Positions 51,756 to 60,121 of a stretch of DNA of 64,000 nucleotides are shown piece by piece. A program made the position numbers and the translations under genes. The notes below the pieces were generated by a model, which saw only the letters and a program-made list of their open reading frames with translations, was not told where the DNA came from and searched no databases. The stretch is from Ilumatobacteraceae bacterium (lineage in GTDB: Bacteria > Actinomycetota > Acidimicrobiia > Acidimicrobiales > Ilumatobacteraceae): contig JANYKU010000097.1 in the NCBI GenBank assembly GCA_025358075.1, positions 1 through 64,000 of the forward strand, in the 5' to 3' direction. The stretch's first letter is position 1; each line of letters opens with the position of its first letter.

Positions 51756-52591
51756 CGAGCCATGGTAAGTCGCTTGATGTGGAACAGTGCGCAGGCCCCG
51801 TACGGATGGGCGAGGTCGTTGTAGCTGACCTCCACGTCGTCGAAGCCGGCCTCACCGAGCACGGCCAAGATGTCGTCGAGCTCCATCCACACTGCCGAGT
51901 CCTCCGGGCCGCCGCAGAAGCCGGCGAACTCCAGCGACTCGAGGTAGTTACGACGGTGCATCGTGCACTGACGACCGGCGGCCTCGACGGTGAACGGCGG
52001 ATCGAAGAGCCGATCGAAGTACTGGTTGCTCGCCATGGTTGCGGCGTCGAAGTGGTGGGTCCACAACCCGATGCTGTCGCTCACCCTGGCCATCGCCCGC
52101 AACAGCCGCACCGGATCCGGCGCGTGGTACAGCACACCGCTGGCGACGAGGAGATCAACCCGTTCGGTCGTGGTTTCGAGGTACGGAAGGAAGTCGCCGA
52201 AGAGGAACCGCGCCCGGGTCAGCGGCACCAGCTCCTTGACGATCAGACACTTGAGGAAGGCGTGACTGTTCGCTTCGATCGCGGTCACGTGCGCGCCGGC
52301 CTGTTCGAGCATGTAGGTGTGGCCGGCCTCGAGCGGGCCGAGCTCGAGGACCGATCGATCAGTGACCCCGCCGGCGCGCTCGATGAAGAAGTTGATGCGC
52401 GGGTCGGCGTACAGATACATCGCGCCGGCGGTGGCGCCGACCTCGGGCGGCAAGGCCCCCGACCACTCGCCCTCGAAGATGTCGACGGCGAGTTGCGACG
52501 ATGGTGCCACGTGTGCGTACCAGGCAAGCACCGACGGAGCCTTCTCGGCCGGAACCTCTTGCTGGGCAGGTGCACGCCTGAATCGCATCAC
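51752..52591 (-). CDS. Class I SAM-dependent methyltransferase
   Basis: The 279-aa protein has motif I as VLELGPLEAGHTYMLEQAGAHVTAIEAN, with Glu in place of Asp on the first strand and acidic end VTAIEA. RARFLFGDFLPYL and VDLLVASGVLYHAPDPVRLLRAM follow, the latter being the post-motif with the H-x-P found in UbiE/TPMT-like enzymes. The LGPLEAGHTYMLEQAGA stretch also recalls tRNA cmo5U-methyltransferase-like proteins, but no substrate can be assigned. First gene of a pair with the downstream SDR. Confidence 0.85.
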   Translation of the reverse strand: MMRFRRAPAQQEVPAEKAPSVLAWYAHVAPSSQLAVDIFEGEWSGALPPEVGATAGAMYLYADPRINFFIERAGGVTDRSVLELGPLEAGHTYMLEQAGAHVTAIEANSHAFLKCLIVKELVPLTRARFLFGDFLPYLETTTERVDLLVASGVLYHAPDPVRLLRAMARVSDSIGLWTHHFDAATMASNQYFDRLFDPPFTVEAAGRQCTMHRRNYLESLEFAGFCGGPEDSAVWMELDDILAVLGEAGFDDVEVSYNDLAHPYGACALFHIKRLTMAR

Positions 52592-52645
52592 CGAGTTCTA
52601 GCTGATTCGATCGTGCCGACCGGGCGCTGTGTACGGCGGCGCCCG

Positions 52646-53155
52646 CTACGCCGCCTCGATCGGGGCGAACTCGTCGAACCACACCGCATCGGGGTCGCAG
52701 GCGATTGCCAGGCTCTGCACGCGCTCGTGGTCGACGAGCAACACGTCGAGCAGCAGTAGTCCCTGCAGCATGTGCAGACGACGAAGCTCGAAGTAGCCGA
52801 GGCGATCGGTGGTGTCGGGGGGACGATCGACGACGGCAGCAGTGACGCAGATCGTCAGGGTCTGTGAGAACGGAACTTCGAGACCCGGTCCGTCGCACCA
52901 GCCGACGAACAGGCCGAGCTCGGTGGGCGGATCGGCGAACAGCGCCGTGACCCGGCGACGCTCGTCGAGCAGCACGAGCACTTCGTTGTCGACGGGCATG
53001 TCGACCACGGCGGAGGCAAGGTTGGCGGCGTCGGCGAAGTCGGCGATGACCAGCGGCTCGTCGGGGTCGGGCAGCCAGACGCTGCACGGTTGGTTCCCGT
53101 AGTGGATGTCGACGATGTGCCTGCGACTGCGCAGGTGTGGGCGGCGGAACGACAT
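52646..53155 (-). CDS. Hypothetical protein
   Basis: The 169-aa frame starts at ATG and reads MSFRRPHLRSRRHIVDIHYG. It has several beta strands (EVLVLLDERRRVTALFADPP, GLFVGWCDGPGLEVPFSQTLTICV) and a helical C-terminus rich in Leu/Asp (HMLQGLLLLDVLLVDHERVQ). The 'ERRRVTALFADPP' strand is a repeated feature of some actinobacterial unknowns. No catalytic motif, signal peptide or membrane helix is visible. Codon usage fits a real gene. Confidence 0.6.
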   Translation of the reverse strand: MSFRRPHLRSRRHIVDIHYGNQPCSVWLPDPDEPLVIADFADAANLASAVVDMPVDNEVLVLLDERRRVTALFADPPTELGLFVGWCDGPGLEVPFSQTLTICVTAAVVDRPPDTTDRLGYFELRRLHMLQGLLLLDVLLVDHERVQSLAIACDPDAVWFDEFAPIEAA

Positions 53156-53212
53156 GATTCCTCCCGAACGAAGGATCGAGGTGGGGTTCGGGGGAACGCG
53201 CTGTGGCGGACC

Positions 53213-55615
53213 CTATCGGCCTGCCGGCGGATCCTCGCGCCGGTGCCAGCGAGTTGCCACTCGACTTCCCAGCTCGAGCAACGGGTAGGCCACGACGATG
53301 AAGGCAGCGGCTACGCCGTACGACCACACAGCGGTGAGGGGCAGCTCGAACATGTGACGGGTCCACGGCGTCAGGAACGCCAACGCGAACAGGCAGATCA
53401 TCGTGATCACCAACGCGGCGCGCATCCGGTTCATCGGGCGAGCGACGCGGTAGAGGTTCATCAAGGCCACCGAGCCTGCCACCAACACGGCCACGCTGCG
53501 GGCATGATCAGCATCGATCGAGGTGTCGAGTTGGATGATCGCGAACACGCTCATGGTGACGATGGCGATGACGAGGCCGGCCGGCACCGCCCTGCCGAGC
53601 ACCCGTCGGAGGAAGCCAGGACTGACCCGCTGATCGTTGCCCTCGAGTGCGAGGAAGAACGCCGGCAGGCCGATGGTGAACCAACTGAGGATCGACAAGT
53701 GGATCGGTCGCAGCGGATAGGCGAGCGCAAAGACGCCCGTGAGGATCGACAGGACCACCGAGTAGGCCGTCTTGGCGAGGAACAGGCTGGCGACCCTCTC
53801 GATGTTGTTGATCACTCGCCGGCCTTCGGCGACCACCTTGGGCATCGCCGCGAAGTTCGAATCCATCAGCACCAACTGGGCGACGCCGCGGGTGGCCTCA
53901 CTGCCCGACGCCATCGCCACGCCGCAGTCGGCGTCCTTGAGCGCGAGCACGTCGTTGACGCCGTCGCCGGTCATCGCCACGGTGTGGCCCCGTCGTTGCA
54001 GTGCCTTCACCATCGCCCGCTTCTGATGTGGCGTTACCCGGCCGAACACCGTGCTGCGTTCGACCGCGTCGGCGAGCTCTTCGCCGTCGTCGGCCGGCAA
54101 CGTGGTGGCATCGACGTTGTCCTGCCAGCCGGCCAGACCGGCGCGCCGGGCGACTGCACCGACGGTGACGTTGTTGTCGCCGCTGATCACTTTGACCGCC
54201 ACCCCTTGGTCGGCGAAGTACTTCAATGTGGCGGGCGCCTCAGCCCTGACGATGTCTTCCAACAGCACGAGTGCCACGGGTTTCACCGAGGGGAGCGCGG
54301 CTGCGGCGCCATCGGTGAACGCGCCATCTGCTGAGGCCAGAACCAGCACACGCTGACCCGACGCGGCGTGTATCTCGACGTCGGCGCGCAGCTCGCCGCT
54401 GTACGACGACGTCAACACGTTCTCGGGCGCTCCGAGCACCCAGCTGCCGTGATCGGCGAAGGTCATGCCGCTCCACTTGCGCGCCGACGAGAACGGCACA
54501 CGCCCGGTCATCGTCCAGGTGCTCGGCTCGGTGTACGCATGTTGCAGCGCACGTGCCGTCGCGTTGGGGTCGGGGTCCCGTTGCGCCAGTGCGGCAAGTG
54601 GCGCGTCGACGGTGGCGCGCTCGGCTCCATCGAGGGGCTGAACGTCGGCGAGCGCCAACGATCCTTCAGTGATCGTGCCGGTCTTGTCGACGCACAGCAC
54701 ATCGACTCGGGCAAGCACTTCGATCGCCGGCAGTTCCTGAACGAGACAACGCTGGCGGGCGAGGCGCACCACACCGGCGGCGAAGGCGACGCTGGTGAGC
54801 AGCACGAGACCTTCCGGCACCATGCCGATCAGGCCGGCGACGGTACTGATGATCGATTGCTGCCACCCTTCGTTGCGGCGCAGGAACTGACTGCTGGCCA
54901 GCAGCAGACCGACCGGGATGATGAGGTAGCCCACCCACGTGACGATGCGGTTCACGTCGTTGCGCAAGGGGGAGTTGACCAGCGTGAACCGGCGAGCCTC
55001 CTCGGCGAGCTTCACGGCGTAGTTCTCTGCGCCGACCTTGGTCACGACCATGCGGCCCGTACCGGCCACGACGACGCTGCCACTGAGTGCGTCGTCTCCG
55101 TCGGACTTCACCACCGGGTCGGCCTCGCCGGTCAGCAACGACTCGTCGATCTCCAAGTTGTCGTGGCTCAGCACGATGCCGTCAGCCACGACCTGCGCCC
55201 CGGCACGCAGTTCGACCACGTCGTCGAGCACGAGTTCGTGAACCTGTATGTCGCCGACCTGTCCGTCGCGCACGACGTGTGCCTTTGGCGCGTTGACCAC
55301 CCGAAGTTGGTCGAGCACCCGTTTGGCCCGCAGCTCCTGCACGACGCCGATCACGCTGTTGGCGACGATGACGCCGCCGAACAATGCATCCTTCGGCGAG
55401 CCGGCGAAGATGACCAGTGCAGCGAGGATGGCGACGATGAGGTTGATGGGCGTGAACACGTTGCCGCGCACGATCTGGCCGACGGTGCGCGTCGGCGCGC
55501 TCGGCACCGCGTTGGTGAGACCGCGACCCACTCGCTCGGCGACCTCGACACTGCTGAGGCCAGTGCCGGGGTCCGGACGTTGTTCGGTCACGCGCCGACG
55601 ATAGCGGCGACTCAT
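53213..55615 (-). CDS. ctpE: P-type cation-transporting ATPase (CtpE-like)
   Basis: The 800-aa ATPase has the phosphorylation site VLCVDKTGTITEG (Asp ~308), TGEADPV in the A domain, the TM4 element GMVPEGLVLLTSVAFAAGVV, and GDGVNDVLALKDADCGVAM. PEGLVLLTSVAFA is characteristic of actinobacterial CtpE, a calcium-uptake P-ATPase in mycobacteria. No N-terminal metal-binding domain is present. M1 or GTG at 55591 could be the start. It shares its divergent promoter, with a strong palindrome, with a small helical protein gene, so cation- or envelope-stress control is possible. Confidence 0.85.
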   Translation of the reverse strand: MSRRYRRRVTEQRPDPGTGLSSVEVAERVGRGLTNAVPSAPTRTVGQIVRGNVFTPINLIVAILAALVIFAGSPKDALFGGVIVANSVIGVVQELRAKRVLDQLRVVNAPKAHVVRDGQVGDIQVHELVLDDVVELRAGAQVVADGIVLSHDNLEIDESLLTGEADPVVKSDGDDALSGSVVVAGTGRMVVTKVGAENYAVKLAEEARRFTLVNSPLRNDVNRIVTWVGYLIIPVGLLLASSQFLRRNEGWQQSIISTVAGLIGMVPEGLVLLTSVAFAAGVVRLARQRCLVQELPAIEVLARVDVLCVDKTGTITEGSLALADVQPLDGAERATVDAPLAALAQRDPDPNATARALQHAYTEPSTWTMTGRVPFSSARKWSGMTFADHGSWVLGAPENVLTSSYSGELRADVEIHAASGQRVLVLASADGAFTDGAAAALPSVKPVALVLLEDIVRAEAPATLKYFADQGVAVKVISGDNNVTVGAVARRAGLAGWQDNVDATTLPADDGEELADAVERSTVFGRVTPHQKRAMVKALQRRGHTVAMTGDGVNDVLALKDADCGVAMASGSEATRGVAQLVLMDSNFAAMPKVVAEGRRVINNIERVASLFLAKTAYSVVLSILTGVFALAYPLRPIHLSILSWFTIGLPAFFLALEGNDQRVSPGFLRRVLGRAVPAGLVIAIVTMSVFAIIQLDTSIDADHARSVAVLVAGSVALMNLYRVARPMNRMRAALVITMICLFALAFLTPWTRHMFELPLTAVWSYGVAAAFIVVAYPLLELGSRVATRWHRREDPPAGR

Positions 55616-55631
55616 CCGTGCTAACTGTCAC

Positions 55632-55665
55632 ACCCGGAGTGCTTGCAAAAGTTAGCACTCCGGGT
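55632..55665. promoter_or_regulatory. Palindromic operator between ctpE and the small helical gene
   Basis: ACCCGGAGTGCT (55632-55643), ten bases, AGCACTCCGGGT (55654-55665): perfect 12-bp arms. An outer CTGTCA (55625-55630) and TGACAG (55670-55675) extend the symmetry imperfectly. It sits 16 bases from the ctpE start and 66 bases before the ATG of the opposite gene, so one repressor could control both. The half-site TTAGCACTC equals a CIRCE half but the halves point the wrong way for CIRCE. Confidence 0.7.
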
Positions 55666-55731
55666 AGGATGACAGTGAGCCCGAGAAGGACTCAAGACAG
55701 AGCCAGAAGAGGCTCAGAGGAGGTGGCGATC

Positions 55732-56082
55732 ATGACCACCGCAATGACCACCATGAAAAAGTTTCAGGACCAATACCTGACGCTGATGGCTCGCATCGAA
55801 GAGCCAGTCGTGTCGTTCACCGGTAGGGCCGCAGGGTCCGTCGCCGACTACGTGCCCGAGCTCCCGCACTGGGTGTTCCTCGAGCAGGTCCCGACGATGA
55901 CGGAGTTCGTCGACAGCCAGTTGAAGTTCCGCAAGCAGGTCGTCGATGAGCAGGCCGCCTTCGTCCGCAAGATGGTGAAGGCGATTCACCCGCTGATGAA
56001 GACCGAGCCACAGGCACCCGTCGCCAAGCGGGCAGCCGCCAAGCCGTCACCGGTTCGCCGGGTCGGAGTCAAGGCAGCCTGA
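55732..56082 (+). CDS. Small helical protein with Lys/Ala/Pro tail (phasin/HBHA-like)
   Basis: The ATG at 55732 follows GAGGAGG; the track's longer frame starts inside the operator. The 116-aa protein is predicted almost wholly helical (KKFQDQYLTLMARIEEPVVS, PTMTEFVDSQLKFRKQVVDEQ) and ends in a basic, Ala/Pro-rich tail (VAKRAAAKPSPVRRVGVKAA). The order 'helical body then Lys/Ala-rich tail' is like mycobacterial heparin-binding hemagglutinin or polymer-granule phasins, but the match is general. A strong terminator follows. Confidence 0.65.
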   Translation: MTTAMTTMKKFQDQYLTLMARIEEPVVSFTGRAAGSVADYVPELPHWVFLEQVPTMTEFVDSQLKFRKQVVDEQAAFVRKMVKAIHPLMKTEPQAPVAKRAAAKPSPVRRVGVKAA

Positions 56083-56094
56083 TTCTGCAAGCAC

Positions 56095-56136
56095 AAGCGA
56101 GGGAGTGGGGTTTCGACCCTGCTCCCTCGCTTTGCT
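56095..56136 (+). terminator. Rho-independent terminator
   Basis: AAGCGAGGGAG (56095-56105) pairs perfectly with CTCCCTCGCTT (56122-56132), with inner GGG/CCC around TTTCG, followed by TGCTTTC. It lies between the convergent small helical gene and the DUF2505 gene and may serve both. Confidence 0.8.
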
Positions 56137-56143
56137 TTCGGCA

Positions 56144-56644
56144 TCACGATGATGTGAGGTGCTCGCTCATCCAGGCCTGCTCGTGGTCGACCGCTCGGCG
56201 GGTGTCTTTGGCGACGACTTCGGCGATCTTGCCGCCGATCAACGGCAGCTTGCACTCGATCCTGACGGCCGTGCTGTTCGTGCAACCCTTCGCCCCCTTC
56301 GACGCAAGACGAAGTTCGCCGTGCACTCGCACGGGTGTGCCCTTTGCCTCCACCACGAATGTGCCGGTGCGAGCACCCTTGGCGTCGACGGCCGACCACG
56401 CGTCGGTCTGGGTGACACTCTGCTTCGGTGACAGCACGCGCTTGGCAAATCCCGGTAGTTCGAGGGGTACCACCCGACGGGTGACCAGGGTAACGGAGCC
56501 GTCTTCGCCTTCTTCGCGACTCACGAGCTTCACATCGCTCTGACCCAGCGCCTCGTACTTCGCCTTGACCGCGTCGAAGTCGGTGAGCGCGGCGAACACG
56601 TCGGCCACCGGCCGTTTGTACGTGTGATTTGCGGTGAACTGCAC
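56144..56644 (-). CDS. DUF2505 family protein (SRPBCC-like)
   Basis: I start at GTG 56644 (VQFTANHTYKRPVADVFAAL), with AAGGAG 6 bases upstream on the minus strand; the track's longer version adds a Pro/Gln-rich leader. The ~166-aa protein shows the DUF2505 pattern: N-terminal ligand-barrel strand and helix (VADVFAALTDFDAVKAKYEALG), VTLVTRRVVPLELPGFAKRVLSP, and the C-terminal helix IGGKIAEVVAKDTRRAVDHEQAW. It probably binds a hydrophobic ligand; function unknown. Confidence 0.8.
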   Translation of the reverse strand: MQFTANHTYKRPVADVFAALTDFDAVKAKYEALGQSDVKLVSREEGEDGSVTLVTRRVVPLELPGFAKRVLSPKQSVTQTDAWSAVDAKGARTGTFVVEAKGTPVRVHGELRLASKGAKGCTNSTAVRIECKLPLIGGKIAEVVAKDTRRAVDHEQAWMSEHLTSS

Positions 56645-56799
56645 AGCCACCTCCTTGCCAATTTGCCTGCATCCTGCGCCAGCGTTCGCGGGGCCGGTAG
56701 GGCCGAAGGGCCGTGGCGCGGTGGCTTGCGGCTGTTGATACTGGAACAATGGCGAATCGGATTAACTCGATCGACTGATCAGCGGCGGTTGGGCACCTC

Positions 56800-57657
56800 A
56801 TGATCTTCGCGTACGTCGCCGCTTTCGCAACTGCGATCTTCTATGGCGTGAGCGCCGTGATCGAAGACCGTGCCGCCAAACGAGTTCCGATCTCGGGAGC
56901 CAGCGGCAAGCGAGCTGCGATGCGCGTCGCGGGGAGTCGGGTCTACATGCTCGGCATGGCGCTCAGTGTTGTGGCGTGGGCGGCGTCGCTCGTGGCGTTG
57001 CACACGTTGCCGCTGTTCGCCGTTCAGTCGATCGCGGCGAGCAGCATTGGTGTCGTGGTGCTGATCACCTGGGCACGCACCGGTCACGCACCTTCGAACC
57101 GTGAGGGGGTACTCCTCGTCGCCATGGGCATCGGCCTCGTTGCCCTTGCGGTGTCGGCCGCCAACACCCACGCACCCCACACCGGTTCGATGTTCCGCAT
57201 TTTGATCTGGGTCGGCGTCATCGGGGTGGCGTGGGCGGCCATTCGGGCCAGTCGCGTCGTCGGCAACCGCGGCAGCGCCCTGCTTGGCGCCGTGTCGGGG
57301 CTCTCCGACAGTGGCTTGGCATTGTGCGCCAGGGCGATCCACCTACATCGGCACCACCATCTCCGACTGTTGACCGATCCGCTGGTGCTCGCTCTGATCC
57401 CATTCGCGATCATCGGGATCGTCGCCTTTGCCGGTTCGTTGCAGCGGGGCTCCGCTTCAATTGCCCTGGCGTGTCAACAAGCCGTCCTCACCGTCGTGCC
57501 ATCGGCGATCGGTCTGATCGTGCTAGGCGATCGTGCCCGCCACGGGTTCATTCCGATCACCATCGTCGGATTCGTGGTGTCGGTTGTCGCGATCCTGGCA
57601 CTCACCTTGAGCAGCGCCCGAGACTTCGCCAAACCGGTGACCGAGAACGTGCCCTGA
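56800..57657 (+). CDS. EamA/DMT-like integral membrane protein
   Basis: The 285-aa protein has about nine membrane helices (IFAYVAAFATAIFYGVSAVIED, MLGMALSVVAWAASLVALHTLPLFAVQSIAA, VLLVAMGIGLVALAVSAANTH and others). The early 'LFAVQSIAASSIG' element is typical of DMT-like metabolite transporters and of the DUF6/EamA group. A His-rich loop (HLHRHHHLRLL) lies near residue 180. Probably a metabolite exporter; substrate unknown. Monocistronic. Confidence 0.75.
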   Translation: MIFAYVAAFATAIFYGVSAVIEDRAAKRVPISGASGKRAAMRVAGSRVYMLGMALSVVAWAASLVALHTLPLFAVQSIAASSIGVVVLITWARTGHAPSNREGVLLVAMGIGLVALAVSAANTHAPHTGSMFRILIWVGVIGVAWAAIRASRVVGNRGSALLGAVSGLSDSGLALCARAIHLHRHHHLRLLTDPLVLALIPFAIIGIVAFAGSLQRGSASIALACQQAVLTVVPSAIGLIVLGDRARHGFIPITIVGFVVSVVAILALTLSSARDFAKPVTENVP

Positions 57658-57708
57658 GTTCAACGGCCACATCACGACGACTAGATTGTCGAGCCGAGGA
57701 GGGACGCC

Positions 57709-58101
57709 ATGACAGAAGAGGAAGCCTTCAAGCAGCTTGCCGTCGAGGCCCTGGCCGGGTTCGGCTGGACGCTGACGGTTGCCGACATGCCCGACATCGA
57801 GAGCGTCTCGGCCGTGTTCAACAGGATCGTGCCGTGGTGGAACGGGCTCGATCAGTTCACCCGCGACCTCATCAGCGACTTCGACTTGGCCGACGGGTTG
57901 TGGCACGCCGGCTGGTTCTACGAATGGCCGGGGATGTACACGCTGGTATCGGGGAACCCCTTCGGTCGCTTCAACGACACGATGAACGACGTCTTTCTCA
58001 GCCTTCGGAACGCCCACGACCGGGCACCCGACTACGCCGCGCAACATGCCGTGGGCACATTGCAAGACGACCCCGCGATCCAGCCCGACCAAGGGAACTA
58101 G
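57709..58101 (+). CDS. Hypothetical protein
   Basis: The 130-aa frame starts at ATG behind GAGGAGGGA. The sequence is acidic and aromatic (FGWTLTVADMPDI, PWWNGLDQFTRDLISDFD, GLWHAGWFYEWPGMYTLV) with a helix (RFNDTMNDVFLSLRNAHDRAP). No family recognised; no signal peptide or membrane helix. It is the last gene before the tRNA and the accessory block. Confidence 0.65.
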   Translation: MTEEEAFKQLAVEALAGFGWTLTVADMPDIESVSAVFNRIVPWWNGLDQFTRDLISDFDLADGLWHAGWFYEWPGMYTLVSGNPFGRFNDTMNDVFLSLRNAHDRAPDYAAQHAVGTLQDDPAIQPDQGN

Positions 58102-58155
58102 GCACCTGATTCTCGCTAGCCTGGGCTAGCTCACACGCTGGTGCGATGTGGCTTC

Positions 58156-58231
58156 GCTCCCGTAGCTCAGGGGATAGAGCATCGGTTTCCTAAACCGTGT
58201 GTCGTAGGTTCGAATCCTACCGGGGGCGCCA
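58156..58231 (+). tRNA. tRNA-Arg (anticodon CCT), CCA encoded
   Basis: The acceptor GCTCCCG pairs with CGGGGGC, including one G-T wobble. The D-stem region GTAGCTCAGGGGATAGAGC is canonical. The anticodon loop TTCCTAA places CCT at 58189-58191 with T33 and A37; the pair at the top of the anticodon stem is T-T. The T-arm GTAGG-TTCGAAT-CCTAC is perfect. CCA is encoded (58229-58231). It reads AGG codons. Its 3' end is a common integration site, and an accessory block follows. Confidence 0.95.
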
Positions 58232-58687
58232 GGTTTGTTGCCTTCACCAGGGCACTTGAGCAGGTCAGGGGTCGCAGGTGGCTGACCGCGAGTTGCCCTG
58301 CTGTACCGCCATTTCCTGTTGTGATTGGGAAGGTGTGGGAAGGGGTTGCGGCCCAGTCGATGGTGCGACCGTCCCTCGTTCGAGTCAGCGGCGCATCTCG
58401 ACGGGCACAGGTCGACGTCCGAGTCGGCCCTGGCCAAAGGCTCTCGACGGTGTCGAGCTCGCAGGTCCGCACCTACCAGGTGTAGATGTCCATGATCAAT
58501 GCCGCAAGCGCGGCGATGCCGGCGGCGACCTTGAGGGTCCGGTGCCCTGTCTCGTTCCGGTGCACGGTGGCGAGGAGGAACACTGTCGCGAACTCATTGA
58601 CCAGGACCGTGTGAGAGGGATGTCATCGTACTGCTTTCGTGAAACGGGTTGATGTAACCATGGTTACACACCTACAGTAGGCGGTCA
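58232..58687. other. Intergenic region between tRNA-Arg and the chromate block
   Basis: No supported gene. On the minus strand 58473-58622 is open without a proper start and reads VNEFATVFLLATVHRNETGH and a hydrophobic AAGIAALAALIMDIYTW end, possibly the remnant of a membrane protein. The end of the region holds the ChrB-type operator. No duplicate of the tRNA 3' end was found by eye within the window. Confidence 0.4.
58653..58668. promoter_or_regulatory. ChrB-type operator TGTAAC-N4-GTTACA
   Basis: TGTAACCATGGTTACA is a perfect 16-bp palindrome ending 19 bases before the ATG of the ChrB-N gene. The same half-sites with the same 4-base spacer recur at 62332-62347, before the second ChrB-N gene. 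It is a likely binding site of a ChrB-N regulator. Confidence 0.7.
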
Positions 58688-59158
58688 ATGGATCGACTTC
58701 GTTGGGTGTTCCTCGCGTATCGGCTGCCTCGGGAGCCGTCGACGCCGCGCATCACGGTCTGGCGGAAACTCCGCCGTCTGGGCGTCGTGCAGGTCGTCGA
58801 CGGGCTGATTGCGTTGCCGTTGGACGCACGCACGCGTGAGCAGTTGGAGTGGATCGCTGACGAGGTGGTCGACGCCGGCGGGGAGTCGTCGTTGTGGATC
58901 GCCGAAGCGGCAAGTGCGCGGATCGAGCGTGAACTCGCGACCCAGATGGCTGCCGCGGTGGCGGCCGAGTACGCGACGGTGATCGCCCAAGCGGAGACTG
59001 CAGCCGACGAATCGGTGACCCACCGCCGTCGCACGGTGGCCAGGCTTCGGCGCGAGATGCGCCGGATCCGGGCGCGCGATTTCTTCCCGCCACCGGAGGG
59101 AGATCTCGCCGCCGCGGCGGTCGAGGGTCTCGCGACGGCAGTGGAGGCCACGGCGTGA
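58688..59158 (+). CDS. ChrB N-terminal-domain protein (chromate-responsive regulator half)
   Basis: The 156-aa protein reads LRWVFLAYRLPREPSTPRITVWRKLRRLGVVQVVDGLIALPL, the ChrB_N pattern with a winged-helix-like start ('P..P...R...WR.L...GA'). A long Arg/Ala/Glu helix and ARDFFPPPE follow. In classical ChrB one polypeptide carries both ChrB_N and ChrB_C; here they are two genes overlapping by 4 bases (GTGA). ChrB represses chr operons and is relieved by chromate in characterised systems. An upstream palindrome is its probable site. Confidence 0.8.
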   Translation: MDRLRWVFLAYRLPREPSTPRITVWRKLRRLGVVQVVDGLIALPLDARTREQLEWIADEVVDAGGESSLWIAEAASARIERELATQMAAAVAAEYATVIAQAETAADESVTHRRRTVARLRREMRRIRARDFFPPPEGDLAAAAVEGLATAVEATA

Positions 59159-59586
59159 AGTGGGCGACGCGCCAGCATTGTCACGTGGACCGTGCCGCGT
59201 GCGCGTGGCTGATCCGTAGCCGGATCGACCGTGACGCGGTGTTCGTGTTCGTCGACGACCCCGACGACGTCCCGACGGACGCGACTGCATTCGACATGCG
59301 TGGCGTGGAGCTCGGTCACCACGGCGACCGATGCAGCTTCGAAACGATCCTCGACCATTTCCACCTGGATGATCCGGTGCTGTGGGATCTGGGACGGATC
59401 GTGCATGAGGCCGACCTGGGTGACGAACGGTTCGACGCGCCGGAAGCTGCGGGCTTGGACGTGATCTGTCGGGGTCTGTCGATGATCCACGACGACGAAA
59501 GCCTGCTCGCGGTAACGGACGCGATCTTCGACGGCCTGTATGAGCATCGGCGGCGAGCGATGCTGCTGGGCAGGGATCCGGCATGA
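59155..59586 (+). CDS. ChrB C-terminal-domain protein (copy 1)
   Basis: GTG start overlapping the previous stop. The 143-aa protein opens KWATRQHCHVDRAACAWLIRSRIDRDAVFVFV, the ChrB_C signature, with ATAFDMRGVELGHHGDRCSFETILDHFHLDDPVL containing the family's His/Cys/Glu residues. ChrB_C alone occurs as a chromate-resistance accessory domain. A second copy lies at 60118. Its exact chemistry is not established. Confidence 0.85.
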   Translation: MKWATRQHCHVDRAACAWLIRSRIDRDAVFVFVDDPDDVPTDATAFDMRGVELGHHGDRCSFETILDHFHLDDPVLWDLGRIVHEADLGDERFDAPEAAGLDVICRGLSMIHDDESLLAVTDAIFDGLYEHRRRAMLLGRDPA

Positions 59587-59589
59587 CTG

Positions 59590-59775
59590 GTGACGGTCGT
59601 CGCATCTTCGCAGCACATCGCGCTCGGGCTCCCTCTGCTGATCGCAGGGACGATCAAGTCGATCTACGACCTCACGCTGTGGTCATGGCTGCGACATGTG
59701 CCTCTGCACGACGACGACCCGACCGAGGAGGTGTCCGATGATCGTCTGCTGGCGAACCGTCCGAGTGCCCCGTAG
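59590..59775 (+). pseudogene. C-terminal fragment of an MFS transporter
   Basis: A 61-codon frame from GTG reads SSQHIALGLPLLIAGTIKSI, then YDLTLWSWLRHVPLHDDD. This is the last membrane helix and tail of MFS permeases ('GLP..IAG.LK..YDL.L...F..VPLP'), a component often found beside ChrB domains. The other eleven helices are missing, and the next gene starts inside its 3' end. It cannot transport; whether it is translated is unknown. Confidence 0.7.
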
Positions 59776-60121
59776 CGAACGCGACGCGTTCATCGCAGGG
59801 ATCGACGACAACGCCGCCCTGCGCCAAGAGCACGGGATCATCTTCGAGTACGTCCTGCACACCTCGATGCGCCGGAACCCGGCCAAAGCCCTGCAGCCGG
59901 ACATCACGGTCCCGGTCGACGACGAGGAACTGGTCGTCATCACCGCCTGGCCCGACCACGACACCTTCGACGCCTGGATCAACACCCCCGACCGCGATCG
60001 GCTCACCGCATCCGGCGTCCACGCCGCTGTCGATTTTCGGCCGACTACCCGTCTCGACGTCATGGGCGGCTACCCCCTCAAAACTGAACCATGCACCAAC
60101 TCAACAGGAGACACCCGATGA
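59738..60121 (+). CDS. Antibiotic-biosynthesis-monooxygenase-like (ABM) protein
   Basis: ATG 59738 has GAGGAGG upstream; the track's earlier start lies in the MFS fragment. The 127-aa protein (VCWRTVRVPRSERDAFIAGI, HGIIFEYVLHTS, DDEELVVITAWPDHDTFDAWINTPDRDRL) follows the ABM ferredoxin-like fold, where the 'W.d...f..w...' element is typical. Such proteins act on quinones, heme or small aromatics, or only as dimeric binding folds. Its stop overlaps the next ATG (ATGA). Confidence 0.7.
   Translation: MIVCWRTVRVPRSERDAFIAGIDDNAALRQEHGIIFEYVLHTSMRRNPAKALQPDITVPVDDEELVVITAWPDHDTFDAWINTPDRDRLTASGVHAAVDFRPTTRLDVMGGYPLKTEPCTNSTGDTR

Noticed and set aside
54368-55624. 418-aa plus-strand frame opposite ctpE
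   Set aside because: Antisense shadow with high His/Asp/Arg content; no motif.
55621-55675. CIRCE (HrcA) element
   Set aside because: The halves are present as GAGTGCT...TTAGCACTC, the reverse of CIRCE order (TTAGCACTC-N9-GAGTGCTAA), and no chaperone gene follows.
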